Shown here one piece after another: positions 7,898-15,677 of a DNA stretch of 64,000 bases. Each line of letters starts with the position of its first letter. Position 1 is the first letter of the stretch. The notes under the pieces were generated by a model, which worked only from the letters and a program-made list of their open reading frames with translations, was not told the origin of the DNA and ran no database searches. Where the stretch lies: contig NC_005085.1 in the NCBI RefSeq assembly GCF_000007705.1, positions 372,001-436,000 of the forward strand, given 5' to 3'. The stretch is from Chromobacterium violaceum ATCC 12472 (GTDB taxonomy: Bacteria > Pseudomonadota > Gammaproteobacteria > Burkholderiales > Chromobacteriaceae). The translations under genes were made by a program, and so were the position numbers.

Positions 7898-9028
7898 ATG
7901 TTCACTTTCCCGCTGGATTGCCGGCAGTTGTTCGATGAGCGTAGACGCCAGTTCGCCGGCTGGGGCATCCCGCGCGCCGTGGTCGCCAGGGTGGAGCGCC
8001 GGGTGGAGGACGCCTGGCGCGACGGGCCCGGCGGCTGGTGCCGGGAGTGGAGCGTCGAAGCCGGGCGGGCCGAGGCCGGCGGGCGATGGCTGCTGGCGGC
8101 GCACTTGCACGGCGCCGCCTGCTTCCCGGTGGCGAACACGCCCGGGCGGCGCGAGGCGCTGCGGCGGCAGGTCCAGTGTTTCCTGCGCGCGGCCGGCGGC
8201 TTCCCCTGCCATTTCCAGCGCCTGGAAAGCGCGGAACTGGGCCCTTTGCATCTGTACCAGCCGCGCGGCGCGGATGCCGCCCCCTTGCTCTGCCTGTCAG
8301 GCGGCGTCGACACCGGCAAGATCGCGCTGCACCGGCTGGCGGTGTGGCTGGTCCGCCTGGGCGGTTTCCGGGTATTGGCGGCGGACATGCCGGGCACCGG
8401 GGAAAACCCGCAGCGATTGACGCGGGACGCCGACGGCTACTACCGGCAGCTGCTGCAAGGCTTCGGCGGGGGCGGGCGCTGCGGCATGCTGGGCGTCAGC
8501 TTCGGCGGCTATTGGGCGGCCAAGCTGGCGCTGGCGGGAGACGTGGCGGCGGCGGTGGATCTGGGCGGCCCGCTGATCGGCGTGGAGGAGCTGGATGCCG
8601 GCTACGCCGCCGGACTGCCCAACGGCATGAGCGGCATCGTCGCGCATGCGCTGGGCTGGACGGAGATGCCGCCGCCTGACGAGGCGCTGGCCATGCTCAG
8701 GCGCTTCTCGCTGCGCCGGCAGGGCTGGCTGACGCCCGGCCGCGGCGCGCCGCTGCTGGCGGTGAACGGCGAAGCGGATCCCTATGTGCCGGCCTGGGAA
8801 AGCGAAGTGTTCCGCGCCTGGCCGCAGGGCGAAGTCTGGCGCTTCGCCGGCCTGGGCCATTGCGCGGCCGAGCGCCTGCCTTGGATCCTGCCGGCGCTGA
8901 GCGCCTGGCTGCGGACGCATTTGATCGGAAACTCCGCCGGCAACCGGCTGGCGTTGCAACTGGCCCGGCTGCTGCTGCCGCGCCAGGCGCCGCCGCTGAG
9001 CTTGCCGATGGCGGGCGGCAGCCGCTAA
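7898..9028 (+). CDS. Alpha/beta hydrolase, FrsA/dienelactone-hydrolase-like
   Basis: A 376-residue cytosolic protein. The last two thirds form an alpha/beta hydrolase: LLCLSGGVDTGKIALH (about 130), FRVLAADMPGTGENP, nucleophile elbow GVSFGG (about 200), an acid in NGEADPYVP and a His in GLGHCAAE. This layout resembles FrsA-like and DUF1100 esterases. The frame is open upstream through the second lipase; the ATG at 7898 is chosen because it follows the terminator and has GCGGAG eight bases before it. An unconserved Arg-rich N-terminal region (about 1-110) precedes the hydrolase domain. The substrate is not identifiable. Confidence 0.7.
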   Translation: MFTFPLDCRQLFDERRRQFAGWGIPRAVVARVERRVEDAWRDGPGGWCREWSVEAGRAEAGGRWLLAAHLHGAACFPVANTPGRREALRRQVQCFLRAAGGFPCHFQRLESAELGPLHLYQPRGADAAPLLCLSGGVDTGKIALHRLAVWLVRLGGFRVLAADMPGTGENPQRLTRDADGYYRQLLQGFGGGGRCGMLGVSFGGYWAAKLALAGDVAAAVDLGGPLIGVEELDAGYAAGLPNGMSGIVAHALGWTEMPPPDEALAMLRRFSLRRQGWLTPGRGAPLLAVNGEADPYVPAWESEVFRAWPQGEVWRFAGLGHCAAERLPWILPALSAWLRTHLIGNSAGNRLALQLARLLLPRQAPPLSLPMAGGSR

Positions 9029-9052
9029 GCTTGGATACACGATGAAAACGCC

Positions 9053-9073
9053 ACGGGGCCCGCTGGGCCCCGT
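9053..9073. terminator. Strong GC hairpin, possible terminator
   Basis: ACGGGGCCC and GGGCCCCGT form a perfect 9-bp stem with loop GCT, 24 bases after the hydrolase stop. No T-run follows, so it may be a pause or RNA-stability element rather than an efficient intrinsic terminator. Confidence 0.45.
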
Positions 9074-9094
9074 CTGTATTGAGAAAGCGACCCC

Positions 9095-9286
9095 ATGAGC
9101 GAAACCGCGCCCCTGACGCCCCAACCCTGTCCCAAATGCGGCGCGCGCGCCGAACTGGTGAAGGCCGGCTCCCGCCGGATCTGGGTGCAGTGCAGCCGCT
9201 ATCCGGACAAGGGCAACTGCCCGGCCATCGGCGCCCAGGCCGACAACAAGAAAGAGGCGATCCTGAACTGGAACCGCCTGCGCTGA
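9095..9286 (+). CDS. Small zinc-ribbon protein, Lar-like
   Basis: A 63-residue protein with CPKCG near the N-terminus, a WVQCSRYPDKGNCPAIG segment that can supply two more metal-binding Cys, and a C-terminal EAILNWNRLR. This CPxCG ... EAIxxWNxR layout is that of restriction-alleviation (Lar) family zinc ribbons, originally known from the Rac prophage, where Lar modulates type I restriction. Many chromosomal homologues have no known role. The ribosome site GAGAAAG lies nine bases before ATG. Function as an anti-restriction protein is not shown here. Confidence 0.6.
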   Translation: MSETAPLTPQPCPKCGARAELVKAGSRRIWVQCSRYPDKGNCPAIGAQADNKKEAILNWNRLR

Positions 9287-9319
9287 GCCTCCGTATCCGG
9301 ACGACGGATGCGGCCGGCC

Positions 9320-10555
9320 TCACGCGCTGCCGAAGCGGAAGCGCAGCGCCAGGTAGGCGGCACAGACGGCCAGCGTCGCCAGGGTGATCGGCACGCCGAC
9401 GCGGGCATGGCGCTTCCAGTCGATGGCGATGCCGCGTCTGGCCGCGGCGTCGACGACGATGATGTTGGCGATGCTGCCCACGATCAGCAGATTGCCGGAC
9501 AGCGTGCTGACCAGCGCCAGCATCAGGCCGCCCATCTCGTGGTGGGCGATCGGCAGCAGCAGCATCACCGCCGGCACGTTGGAGACGATGTTGGACAGCA
9601 GGAAGGCGGCGGCGAACAAGGGACCGGGCTGATCCAGCCGCACGCCGAGCGCGGCGAGGCCGGCGACGGCGTCGGCGGTGATTCCGGTGCGCTGCAGCGC
9701 GTGGTTGACCACGAACAGGCTCATGAACAGCACCAGCAGCTCCCAGTCGACCAGTCCCAGCATCTTGCGCGAATGCAGCCGGCGGCTCATCAGCAGGATG
9801 CCCGCGCCGATCAGGGCCATATGCTCCCTGGGCCAGGGCGCGGCAAGAAACGCCAGCAGCAGCGCGGCGGCGATGATCAGCCCTTTCGCGGTTTGCCAGC
9901 CGTCGAACGGCGTCTCCTCCGCATGCGTCCCGGCGGCGGCCGCGCCGTCATCGAGCCAGCGGCCGGCGGTCTGGCGGACGATCAGCGCCCAGCACGCCAG
10001 CAGCCCGAAGCCGACCGGCAGCACGGCTTCCAGGAAATAGCCGCCGAAGGGCAGGCGCAGCGTCTGGCCGATCAGCATGTTCTGCGGATTGCCGATCAGC
10101 GTGGCGGCCGAGCCGATGTTGGAGGCGCAGGCCAGCGCCAGCAGGAACGGCACCGGATCGAGCCGGCGCCGCCGGCAGGCGTCGATCAGCACCGGCGCGA
10201 CGGCCAGGCAGACGATGTCGTTGCTGAATACTGCCGACAGCGCCGCGGCGGCGAATGTCAGCACCGCCAGCAGGCCGGCCGGGCTCAGCGGCAAGGTCGC
10301 CAGCTTGTGGGTGATCCAGTCGTAGAAGCCGCCCAGGCGCATCTGCGCCGACACCACCATGAAGGCGAACAGCAGGATCAGCGTCGGCAGGTGCATGGAG
10401 GCCACCGCGTCTTCCAGGCTCAGCGCGTTGACGCCGATCAGCGCGATCGCGCCGAGCAGGGCGACGCCGGTGCGGTCCAGCTGCAGGAACGGCAGTCCGC
10501 CCAGAATCATGCCCAGATAGACGATGAGGAAGATGGCTAGGATGGTGGTGGTCAT
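9320..10555 (-). CDS. ArsB/NhaD/SLC13-type inner-membrane anion permease
   Basis: A 411-residue, strongly hydrophobic protein with about 11 predicted membrane segments. It has the ion-transporter-superfamily duplicated re-entrant loops: VFSNDIVCLAVAPVLI and ASNIGSAATLIGNPQN in the first half, SNIVSNVPAVMLLLPI and TLSGNLLIVGSIANIIV in the second. These SN(D/V) and GNPQN motifs are typical of the ArsB/NhaD/CitM group. Arsenite, citrate or sodium/proton exchange are all possible; no arsenic genes lie nearby to favour ArsB. It runs alone, with 117 bp between it and the upstream IMPase gene. Confidence 0.75.
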   Translation of the reverse strand: MTTTILAIFLIVYLGMILGGLPFLQLDRTGVALLGAIALIGVNALSLEDAVASMHLPTLILLFAFMVVSAQMRLGGFYDWITHKLATLPLSPAGLLAVLTFAAAALSAVFSNDIVCLAVAPVLIDACRRRRLDPVPFLLALACASNIGSAATLIGNPQNMLIGQTLRLPFGGYFLEAVLPVGFGLLACWALIVRQTAGRWLDDGAAAAGTHAEETPFDGWQTAKGLIIAAALLLAFLAAPWPREHMALIGAGILLMSRRLHSRKMLGLVDWELLVLFMSLFVVNHALQRTGITADAVAGLAALGVRLDQPGPLFAAAFLLSNIVSNVPAVMLLLPIAHHEMGGLMLALVSTLSGNLLIVGSIANIIVVDAAARRGIAIDWKRHARVGVPITLATLAVCAAYLALRFRFGSA

Positions 10556-10672
10556 GTCGGTGGCGCCTGCGCGCTCAGCCTGTGAGGATCAGGCAGGCCG
10601 GCGTCGGAAGTTCGAAAGACTGCAGTCTAATGGAATCCGGCGGCGCGCGGCGCATGCCTGGCGCCGGCGCGG

Positions 10673-11464
10673 CTATTGGTTGGCGCGCACCCAGCGGTGC
10701 CACTGCGCGAACAGTTCCGGCGTGATCGCGCCGATCACCGAGCGCTTCCACACCACGTCGCTCCAGTAGTCGTCGGTGTTGAGGCTGGCCAGGCAGGCGC
10801 CGGCTTCCTCGGCGATGACGGCGCCGGCGGCGTAGTCCCACAATCGCTGGCCGCCATGCAGGTAAAGGTCGTAGCGGCCGGCGGCCAGGAAGCACCAGTC
10901 CAGCGTGCTGGAGCCCATATTGCGCTGGCTGCCGCAGGGCGCCACGCTGCCGATGCGGGCGGCCAGCTTGCCGGAGCGCAGGTATTTGACCTCGACGCTG
11001 GCGATGGCGTCGCCCATGCAGTTGTTGATGGTCTTCAGCGGCAGCCGGTGGCCGTTCAGCCACGCGCCCTGGCCGCGGCGGGCGTAGAACATCTCGTCCG
11101 ACACCGGGTTGTAGATCACGCCCAGCTCGCTTTTGCCGTCCACCATCAGGCCGACCGAGATCGCGAAATAGGGCAGGCCGTTGACGAAGTTGGTGGTGCC
11201 GTCTATCGGGTCCACCACCCACAGCCCATCCTTGTTGGCGGCCCACAGCGCGTCCTGCTCCTCGCGCTCCATTTCCTCGCCCAGCACCGGGTGCGGCAGG
11301 ATGGCCGGCAGGCGCCGCTGCAGTTCTTCCTGGCAGGCGAGGTCGGCTTCGGTGAACAGGGTGCCGTCGTCCTTGCGGCTTTTGCCGACGCGCAGAAAGC
11401 GCGGCATCACCTCGCGGGCGGCCACGTCGCGTACCAGCTGCATCACCTGTTCTAGCACCTGCAT
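10673..11464 (-). CDS. Inositol monophosphatase family protein
   Basis: A 263-residue Mg-dependent phosphatase of the IMPase/FBPase superfamily. The metal-site motifs are in order: TEADLACQEEL (about 38), GEEME (about 62), WVVDPIDGTTNFVNGLPYF (about 81-99) and the C-terminal LWDYAAGAVIAEEAG (about 210-224). Length is normal. GGGAGAG sits just before the ATG. The substrate could be myo-inositol 1-phosphate or another sugar phosphate; SuhB-type RNA-polymerase-associated function is also known in this family but not testable here. It is divergent from rsmE. Confidence 0.85.
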   Translation of the reverse strand: MQVLEQVMQLVRDVAAREVMPRFLRVGKSRKDDGTLFTEADLACQEELQRRLPAILPHPVLGEEMEREEQDALWAANKDGLWVVDPIDGTTNFVNGLPYFAISVGLMVDGKSELGVIYNPVSDEMFYARRGQGAWLNGHRLPLKTINNCMGDAIASVEVKYLRSGKLAARIGSVAPCGSQRNMGSSTLDWCFLAAGRYDLYLHGGQRLWDYAAGAVIAEEAGACLASLNTDDYWSDVVWKRSVIGAITPELFAQWHRWVRANQ

Positions 11465-11558
11465 TCTTCTCTCCCTGCGTCGTTCCGGCGCGAAAGCGGT
11501 TTGCCGAATGGAGCAAACCTAGCAAAATACCGGTATCAACAGCGACTTTCAATATCCG

Positions 11559-12284
11559 ATGCCAAGGTTTTATCTAGACGCCGATCTCGCGGTCGGCCAG
11601 CAACTGTCCCTGCCCGATGCTGTGGTGCGTCATGTACAAGTATTGCGGCTGAACGCCGGCGACGCCATCACGCTGTTCAACGGCCGCGGCGGCGAGTACC
11701 AGGCCGCGCTCAGTGCGGTGATGAAGCGCGACGCTCACTGCGTGATCGAGCGTTTCGACGACGTTTCACGTGAAACCCCGCTCTGGCTGGGTTTGGCCCA
11801 GGGCATCTCCGGCGGCGACAAGATGGAGTTCACGCTGCAGAAGGGCGTGGAGATGGGGGTATCGGTGTTTCAGCCCATCGCCGCCGGCCGCTCGGTGGTC
11901 AAGCTCAGCGGCGAGCGCGCCGACAAGCGCGTCGCGCGCTGGCAGGAGATCGTGGTCTCGGCCTGCGAGCAGAGCGGCCGCAATACGGTGCCGCAGGTGC
12001 TGCCCATCCTGACGCTGAACGAGTGGCTGGCGCAGCGGCAGGAAGCCGACATCCGGCTGATCCTGTCTCCGCGCGGCGACCGGAGCCTGGCGCAGCTGGC
12101 CGAGCGGCCGGCGCGCAGCTGGCTGATGGCGGGGCCGGAGGGCGGCTTCTCCGCGCAGGAGGAGGACGCGGCGCTGGCGGCCGGCTGGACGCCGCTGAAG
12201 CTGGGGCCGCGCATCCTGCGCACCGAGACGGCGGCGTTGGCGGCGGTGGCGGCGATGCAGGCGGTGTGGGGGGATTATAAGTAA
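11559..12284 (+). CDS. rsmE: 16S rRNA m3U1498 methyltransferase
   Basis: A 241-residue SPOUT-fold enzyme that methylates N3 of U1498 in 16S rRNA. It begins with the typical MPRFYLDADL and has a PUA-like N-terminal domain (about 1-70), then the knotted C-terminal domain with GISGGDKMEFTLQKGVEMG (about 90), CEQSGRN (about 130), MAGPEGGFSAQEE (about 190) and LGPRILRTETAA (about 220). Length is normal. The coding sequence also contains a near-perfect parS sequence at codons for DVSRET (see the entry at 11762). Confidence 0.92.
   Translation: MPRFYLDADLAVGQQLSLPDAVVRHVQVLRLNAGDAITLFNGRGGEYQAALSAVMKRDAHCVIERFDDVSRETPLWLGLAQGISGGDKMEFTLQKGVEMGVSVFQPIAAGRSVVKLSGERADKRVARWQEIVVSACEQSGRNTVPQVLPILTLNEWLAQRQEADIRLILSPRGDRSLAQLAERPARSWLMAGPEGGFSAQEEDAALAAGWTPLKLGPRILRTETAALAAVAAMQAVWGDYK
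11762..11777. other. parS: parS-like site inside rsmE
   Basis: CGTTTCACGTGAAACC contains a perfect 14-bp palindrome and matches 14 of 16 positions of the widely conserved ParB-binding sequence TGTTTCACGTGAAACA. Known parS sites are often inside genes and cluster near the replication origin. Another lies at 22997. Confidence 0.75.
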
Positions 12285-12449
12285 GGCGCGTCACCCCCAA
12301 GGGGTGTTCCGCCTCAAAACATATTGCTTGGCGCCCATGTCAAGCCGCGGAAGCCCGCTGTGCGGGCATACCGCCTTAACGCTTGGCTCAGATCGATTGC
12401 GACTGCAGGGATGGGGCGGCGGAACGCCCGGCCGGGCCGGGCTGCCGCC

Positions 12450-13664
12450 CTACAGAAAGCGCAGCGGGTCTATCTTCCACTTCTCCGGCGACTCGTGCTT
12501 GACGATGCGGTCGCCGCCGCCGAAGCCCATCCTGCGCGACAGGTCCACGACCTCGGGCGGAATGTGGGTGTTGCTCTTGGTGCTGAAGAACACCTTCACC
12601 TTGGGCGAAACCAGATTGTCCTCGTTCTGCTCCACCACCACGCCCAGGCGGCCGCTTTCCAGCCGCACCAGGGTGCCGACCGGGTAGATGCCTATCACCC
12701 GCATGAAGGCCTGCACCAGCTCCGGATTGAAGTGGAATTTCGACCATTCGTAGATCTTGCGCAGCGCGTCGGTGGGCGGCATGCCCTTGTGGTAGCAGCG
12801 GTTGGAGGTGAGGGCGTCGTAGACGTCGACGATGGCCGCCATCTGTCCCAGCTGCGAAATCTCCTCGCCCTTGAGCCCGGCCGGATAGCCGCTGCCGTCG
12901 TGGCGCTCATGGTGCTGGCCGGCCACCAGCACCGCGGTTTCGGAGATGCCGCGGGTGGCGTGCAGGATCTTCTGGCTCTCCACCACGTGGCATTTCATCA
13001 CCATGAACTCCTGCTCGGTCAGCTTGCCGGGCTTGTTCAGGATGGAGTCGGGCACCTTCATCTTGCCGATGTCGTGCAGCATGCCGCCGATGCCGGCGTG
13101 GTGTATCACTTCCTTGCTCATGCCCAGCGCGTTGCAGAAGCTGACCATCAACGCGCCGACGCTGACCGAGTGCTGGAAGGTGTAGTTGTCCTTGTCCTTG
13201 ATCCGGCACAGCGACAGCAGCGCGCCGCCGTTGCGCAGGATGGAGCCGGTCAGTTTTTCCACCTGCGGCTCCACCTGTTCCAGCTCCACCTGCTTGCCCA
13301 GCCGCACGTCCTGCAGGATGTCGCGGATGATCTGGTTGGCCTCGTGATGGATGGTTTGCGCGCGGCCGAATTCTTCGGCCGCCTCCACGTGCCGGGTCAC
13401 CGTGCGCTCGCGCGAGGCGATCTCGCGCAGCTCGCTTTCCAGCTGCTTGCGCACTTCGCCTTCGCTGCGGGCGGAGGGCAGATCCATGCCCTTCCGGGTA
13501 TCGATATAGACTTCGTGGATGCCGGCGTCGGCGATCTTGCGGATCTCGCTCTCGTCTTTCACCTTGAAGCGGTTGACCAGAAAGGGATGGGACATCCAGT
13601 CGCAGTTGAGGTCGTGGATGTACATGCCGACCTTGAGATCGTTGACGTCGATGCACTTGATCAT
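12450..13664 (-). CDS. DUF3391 + HD-GYP protein, probable c-di-GMP phosphodiesterase
   Basis: A 404-residue protein. Its N-terminal 100 residues (KVGMYIHDLNCDWMSHPF ... IHEVYIDTRKG) match the DUF3391 domain that precedes many HD-GYP domains. A charged, probably helical linker follows, then HD-GYP: HSVSVGALM, LHDIGK (about 200), KPGKLTEQE, HHERHDGSGYP (about 250) and VDVYDALTSNRCY. The C-terminal 85 residues form a small beta-rich extension (PVGTLVRLESGRLGVVVEQ). All metal-binding residues appear intact, so hydrolysis of cyclic di-GMP is likely. No signal peptide or membrane segment; cytosolic. It is divergent from pyrBI. Confidence 0.88.
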   Translation of the reverse strand: MIKCIDVNDLKVGMYIHDLNCDWMSHPFLVNRFKVKDESEIRKIADAGIHEVYIDTRKGMDLPSARSEGEVRKQLESELREIASRERTVTRHVEAAEEFGRAQTIHHEANQIIRDILQDVRLGKQVELEQVEPQVEKLTGSILRNGGALLSLCRIKDKDNYTFQHSVSVGALMVSFCNALGMSKEVIHHAGIGGMLHDIGKMKVPDSILNKPGKLTEQEFMVMKCHVVESQKILHATRGISETAVLVAGQHHERHDGSGYPAGLKGEEISQLGQMAAIVDVYDALTSNRCYHKGMPPTDALRKIYEWSKFHFNPELVQAFMRVIGIYPVGTLVRLESGRLGVVVEQNEDNLVSPKVKVFFSTKSNTHIPPEVVDLSRRMGFGGGDRIVKHESPEKWKIDPLRFL

Positions 13665-13873
13665 GGCGCGTGGCGGCCTGTCGCCGCGGTATGAAATTCA
13701 GCAAATCATTATGTTCGACGATGTGAACCGCCGGCAAGCATCGTCTTGACGGACAAGGCGACTATTCTCAGCATCAGCCGCAACGGCCCGATTTGCAAGG
13801 ATCAGGCGCGGCATGCCGCGGCCGCCCGGCCGGGCCGCGCCGATTTCCGCCGCCGAACTCGATGGCGAAGGAC

Positions 13874-13903
13874 TTGTCGAACCCGGCAATCCTGGTATAT
13901 ATT
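13874..13903 (+). promoter_or_regulatory. Candidate sigma-70 promoter of pyrBI
   Basis: TTGTCG (13874-13879) and TATATT (13898-13903) are spaced 18 bp; TATATA at 13896 with 16 bp is the alternative. A transcript would start near 13910 and carry a leader of about 190 nt containing the leader peptide and attenuator. Confidence 0.5.
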
Positions 13904-13930
13904 CCCGCAATTTTGTTCGGAACGGATGTG

Positions 13931-14050
13931 ATGAAACAGGCAGCACGGCAGCGAAGCGGCATCAGCGACACCCTGGCGGGCGGCGCGGCGTCCCTGCTGC
14001 GAGGCGCGGCCGTTCCCGACATTCCCGCATTCACGAAAAAAAGCCCCTGA
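13931..14050 (+). CDS. pyrL: Putative pyrBI leader peptide
   Basis: A 39-codon frame (starting [10 protein letters not shown], ending AFTKKSP) whose TGA lies in the loop side of the attenuator hairpin. In E. coli the PyrL leader is translated across a terminator, so a ribosome close behind a UTP-starved polymerase stops the hairpin forming. The geometry is the same here: a ribosome ending at 14050 would cover the hairpin's 5' arm. The ribosome site is weak (GGAACGGA). The sequence has no resemblance to E. coli PyrL beyond its position. Confidence 0.5.
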   Translation: MKQAARQRSGISDTLAGGAASLLRGAAVPDIPAFTKKSP

Positions 14051-14068
14051 CGACAGGGGCTTTTTTTT
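14036..14068 (+). terminator. pyrBI attenuator (intrinsic terminator in leader)
   Basis: GCCCCTG (14043-14049) pairs with CAGGGGC (14054-14060) around ACGA, flanked by seven A and eight T. It lies 33 bases before the pyrB start, where it can only work as an attenuator. Confidence 0.85.
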
Positions 14069-14100
14069 CGCCCGCAACCGCCAATACGAGGAAAGCGACC

Positions 14101-15021
14101 ATGGCCAATCCACTGTACCGGAAACACATCATCTCCATACCCGACTTCAGCCGCGAGGAACTGGAACTGGTGGTGGACACCGCCGCTCGCCTCAAGCAAA
14201 GCCCGCGCGGCGACCTGCTGCAGGACAAGCTGGTGGCCAGCTGTTTCTTCGAGCCGTCCACCCGCACCCGGCTGTCGTTCGAGACCGCGGTGCAGCGCCT
14301 GGGCGGCAACATCATCGGCTTCGCCGACGGCGGCAATACCAGCGCGAAGAAAGGCGAGACGCTGGCCGACTCGATCAAGATCATCAGTTCCTACACCGAC
14401 GCGGTGGTGATGCGCCATCCGAAGGAAGGCGCGGCCCGGCTGGCCAGCGAGTTTTCGGCGGTGCCGGTGATCAACGGCGGCGACGGCTCCAACCAGCACC
14501 CGACCCAGACCCTGCTCGATCTGTTCTCCATCCGCGAGACCCAGGGCCGGCTGGACGGCCTCACCGTCGCCTTCGCCGGCGACCTGAAGTACGGCCGCAC
14601 CGTGCATTCGCTGGCGCAGGCGCTGTCGCTGTTCGGCGCGCGCTTCTACTTCGTGTCGCCGGAGGTGCTGGCGATGCCGGACTACATCTGCGAGGAGCTG
14701 GACGAGAAGGGCATTTCGTACACGGTGGCGGACAGCCTGGAAGCGGTGATCCCCGAGGTGGACGTGCTGTACATGACCCGGGTGCAGCGCGAGCGCTTCG
14801 ACGAGGCGGAGTTCAGGAAGATCCAGGGCCAGTACGCGCTGCGCGCCGACATGCTGAAGCACGCCCGCCCCGGCATGAAGGTGCTGCACCCGCTGCCGCG
14901 CGTGGACGAGATCGCGGTGGACGTGGACGCCACCCCGCACGCCTACTACTTCGAGCAGGCGAAGAACGGCGTCTACGCGCGCCAGGCGCTGCTGTCGCTG
15001 GTGTTGAACGAAACCGTGTAA
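14101..15021 (+). CDS. pyrB: Aspartate carbamoyltransferase catalytic chain
   Basis: A 306-residue enzyme that joins carbamoyl phosphate and aspartate to carbamoyl aspartate in pyrimidine synthesis. The carbamoyl-phosphate motif [13 protein letters not shown] is at about 49-61, with [18 protein letters not shown] (about 130), [14 protein letters not shown] (about 158-171) and [14 protein letters not shown] (about 263). Length equals the enterobacterial enzyme. The start is ATG 14101 after GAAAGCGACC; the frame is open further upstream through the leader, but that stretch is not PyrB-like. It is co-transcribed with pyrI, 24 bases downstream, so the product probably assembles into the allosteric dodecamer. 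Confidence 0.95.
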   Translation: MANPLYRKHIISIPDFSREELELVVDTAARLKQSPRGDLLQDKLVASCFFEPSTRTRLSFETAVQRLGGNIIGFADGGNTSAKKGETLADSIKIISSYTDAVVMRHPKEGAARLASEFSAVPVINGGDGSNQHPTQTLLDLFSIRETQGRLDGLTVAFAGDLKYGRTVHSLAQALSLFGARFYFVSPEVLAMPDYICEELDEKGISYTVADSLEAVIPEVDVLYMTRVQRERFDEAEFRKIQGQYALRADMLKHARPGMKVLHPLPRVDEIAVDVDATPHAYYFEQAKNGVYARQALLSLVLNETV

Positions 15022-15045
15022 TCAGGCTAGGAAAGGATAAAGACC

Positions 15046-15504
15046 ATGCAATACACCCGCACCGTGGAAGCGCTGAAGCAAGGCACCGTGATCGACCACA
15101 TTCCGGCTGGCGAAGGCGTCAAGATCCTGCGCCTGTTCAAACTGACCGAAACCGGCGAGCGCGTCACCGTCGGCCTCAACCTGGTCAGCCGCCATATGGG
15201 CAGCAAGGATCTGATCAAGGTGGAGAACGTGGCGCTGACCGAGGAACAAGCCAACGAACTGGCCCTATTCGCACCGAAAGCGACAGTAAACGTCATCGAC
15301 AACTTCGAAGTTGTAAAAAAGCATAAATTGACCCTGCCCGATGCGGTGGAGGGCATTTTCTCCTGCCCTAATTCCAATTGCATTTCGCATAATGAGCCGG
15401 TGAAGAGCGTCTTCTACGTAAAAACACTGGCACATGACACAAAAATGAAGTGCAAGTATTGCGAAAAGGTGTTCAGTAGGGATATTGTTGCAGAGGTGCG
15501 CTGA
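15046..15504 (+). CDS. pyrI: Aspartate carbamoyltransferase regulatory chain
   Basis: A 152-residue allosteric subunit that binds CTP/ATP and contacts PyrB. The N-terminal nucleotide domain has [18 protein letters not shown] sequence ([16 protein letters not shown]) and the zinc domain has the four cysteines in CPNSNC (about 109-114) and CKYC (about 137-140). AGGAAAGG precedes the ATG. The GC content falls near its 3' end compared with pyrB. A terminator follows at 15575. Confidence 0.93.
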   Translation: MQYTRTVEALKQGTVIDHIPAGEGVKILRLFKLTETGERVTVGLNLVSRHMGSKDLIKVENVALTEEQANELALFAPKATVNVIDNFEVVKKHKLTLPDAVEGIFSCPNSNCISHNEPVKSVFYVKTLAHDTKMKCKYCEKVFSRDIVAEVR

Positions 15505-15574
15505 GTCGTACAAAGGGTGAGAATAGAGAAATATCAAGAAAACACTGCGTTCGACAGTGGCAGTAAAAATCGGG

Positions 15575-15603
15575 AAAGCGCCGCGGGAGACTGCGGCGCT
15601 TTT
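15575..15603 (+). terminator. Rho-independent terminator of pyrBI
   Basis: AGCGCCGC (15577-15584) and GCGGCGCT (15593-15600) form an 8-bp stem with an 8-base loop, preceded by AA and followed by TTT then CATTTG. Confidence 0.8.
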
Positions 15604-15677
15604 CATTTGTTGCGACTCGCCGCAGGCGGGCGAGAGCAAGCGGGAGCCGGTCGGCGTCCCCGGGAGGCGGTCAGACG

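Noticed and set aside
12292-12306. CACCCC-CAA-GGGGTG hairpin after rsmE
   Set aside because: Short stem and only two T follow; too weak to claim as a terminator.
13813-14100. In-frame upstream extension of pyrB
   Set aside because: It crosses the attenuator and has no similarity to PyrB; the ATG at 14101 gives the normal length and N-terminus.
15505-15677. Fluoride or other riboswitch upstream of the CLC gene
   Set aside because: CLC-F genes are often riboswitch-linked, but I see only the pyrI terminator and no recognisable riboswitch core; the CLC signature also does not point to the fluoride subgroup.
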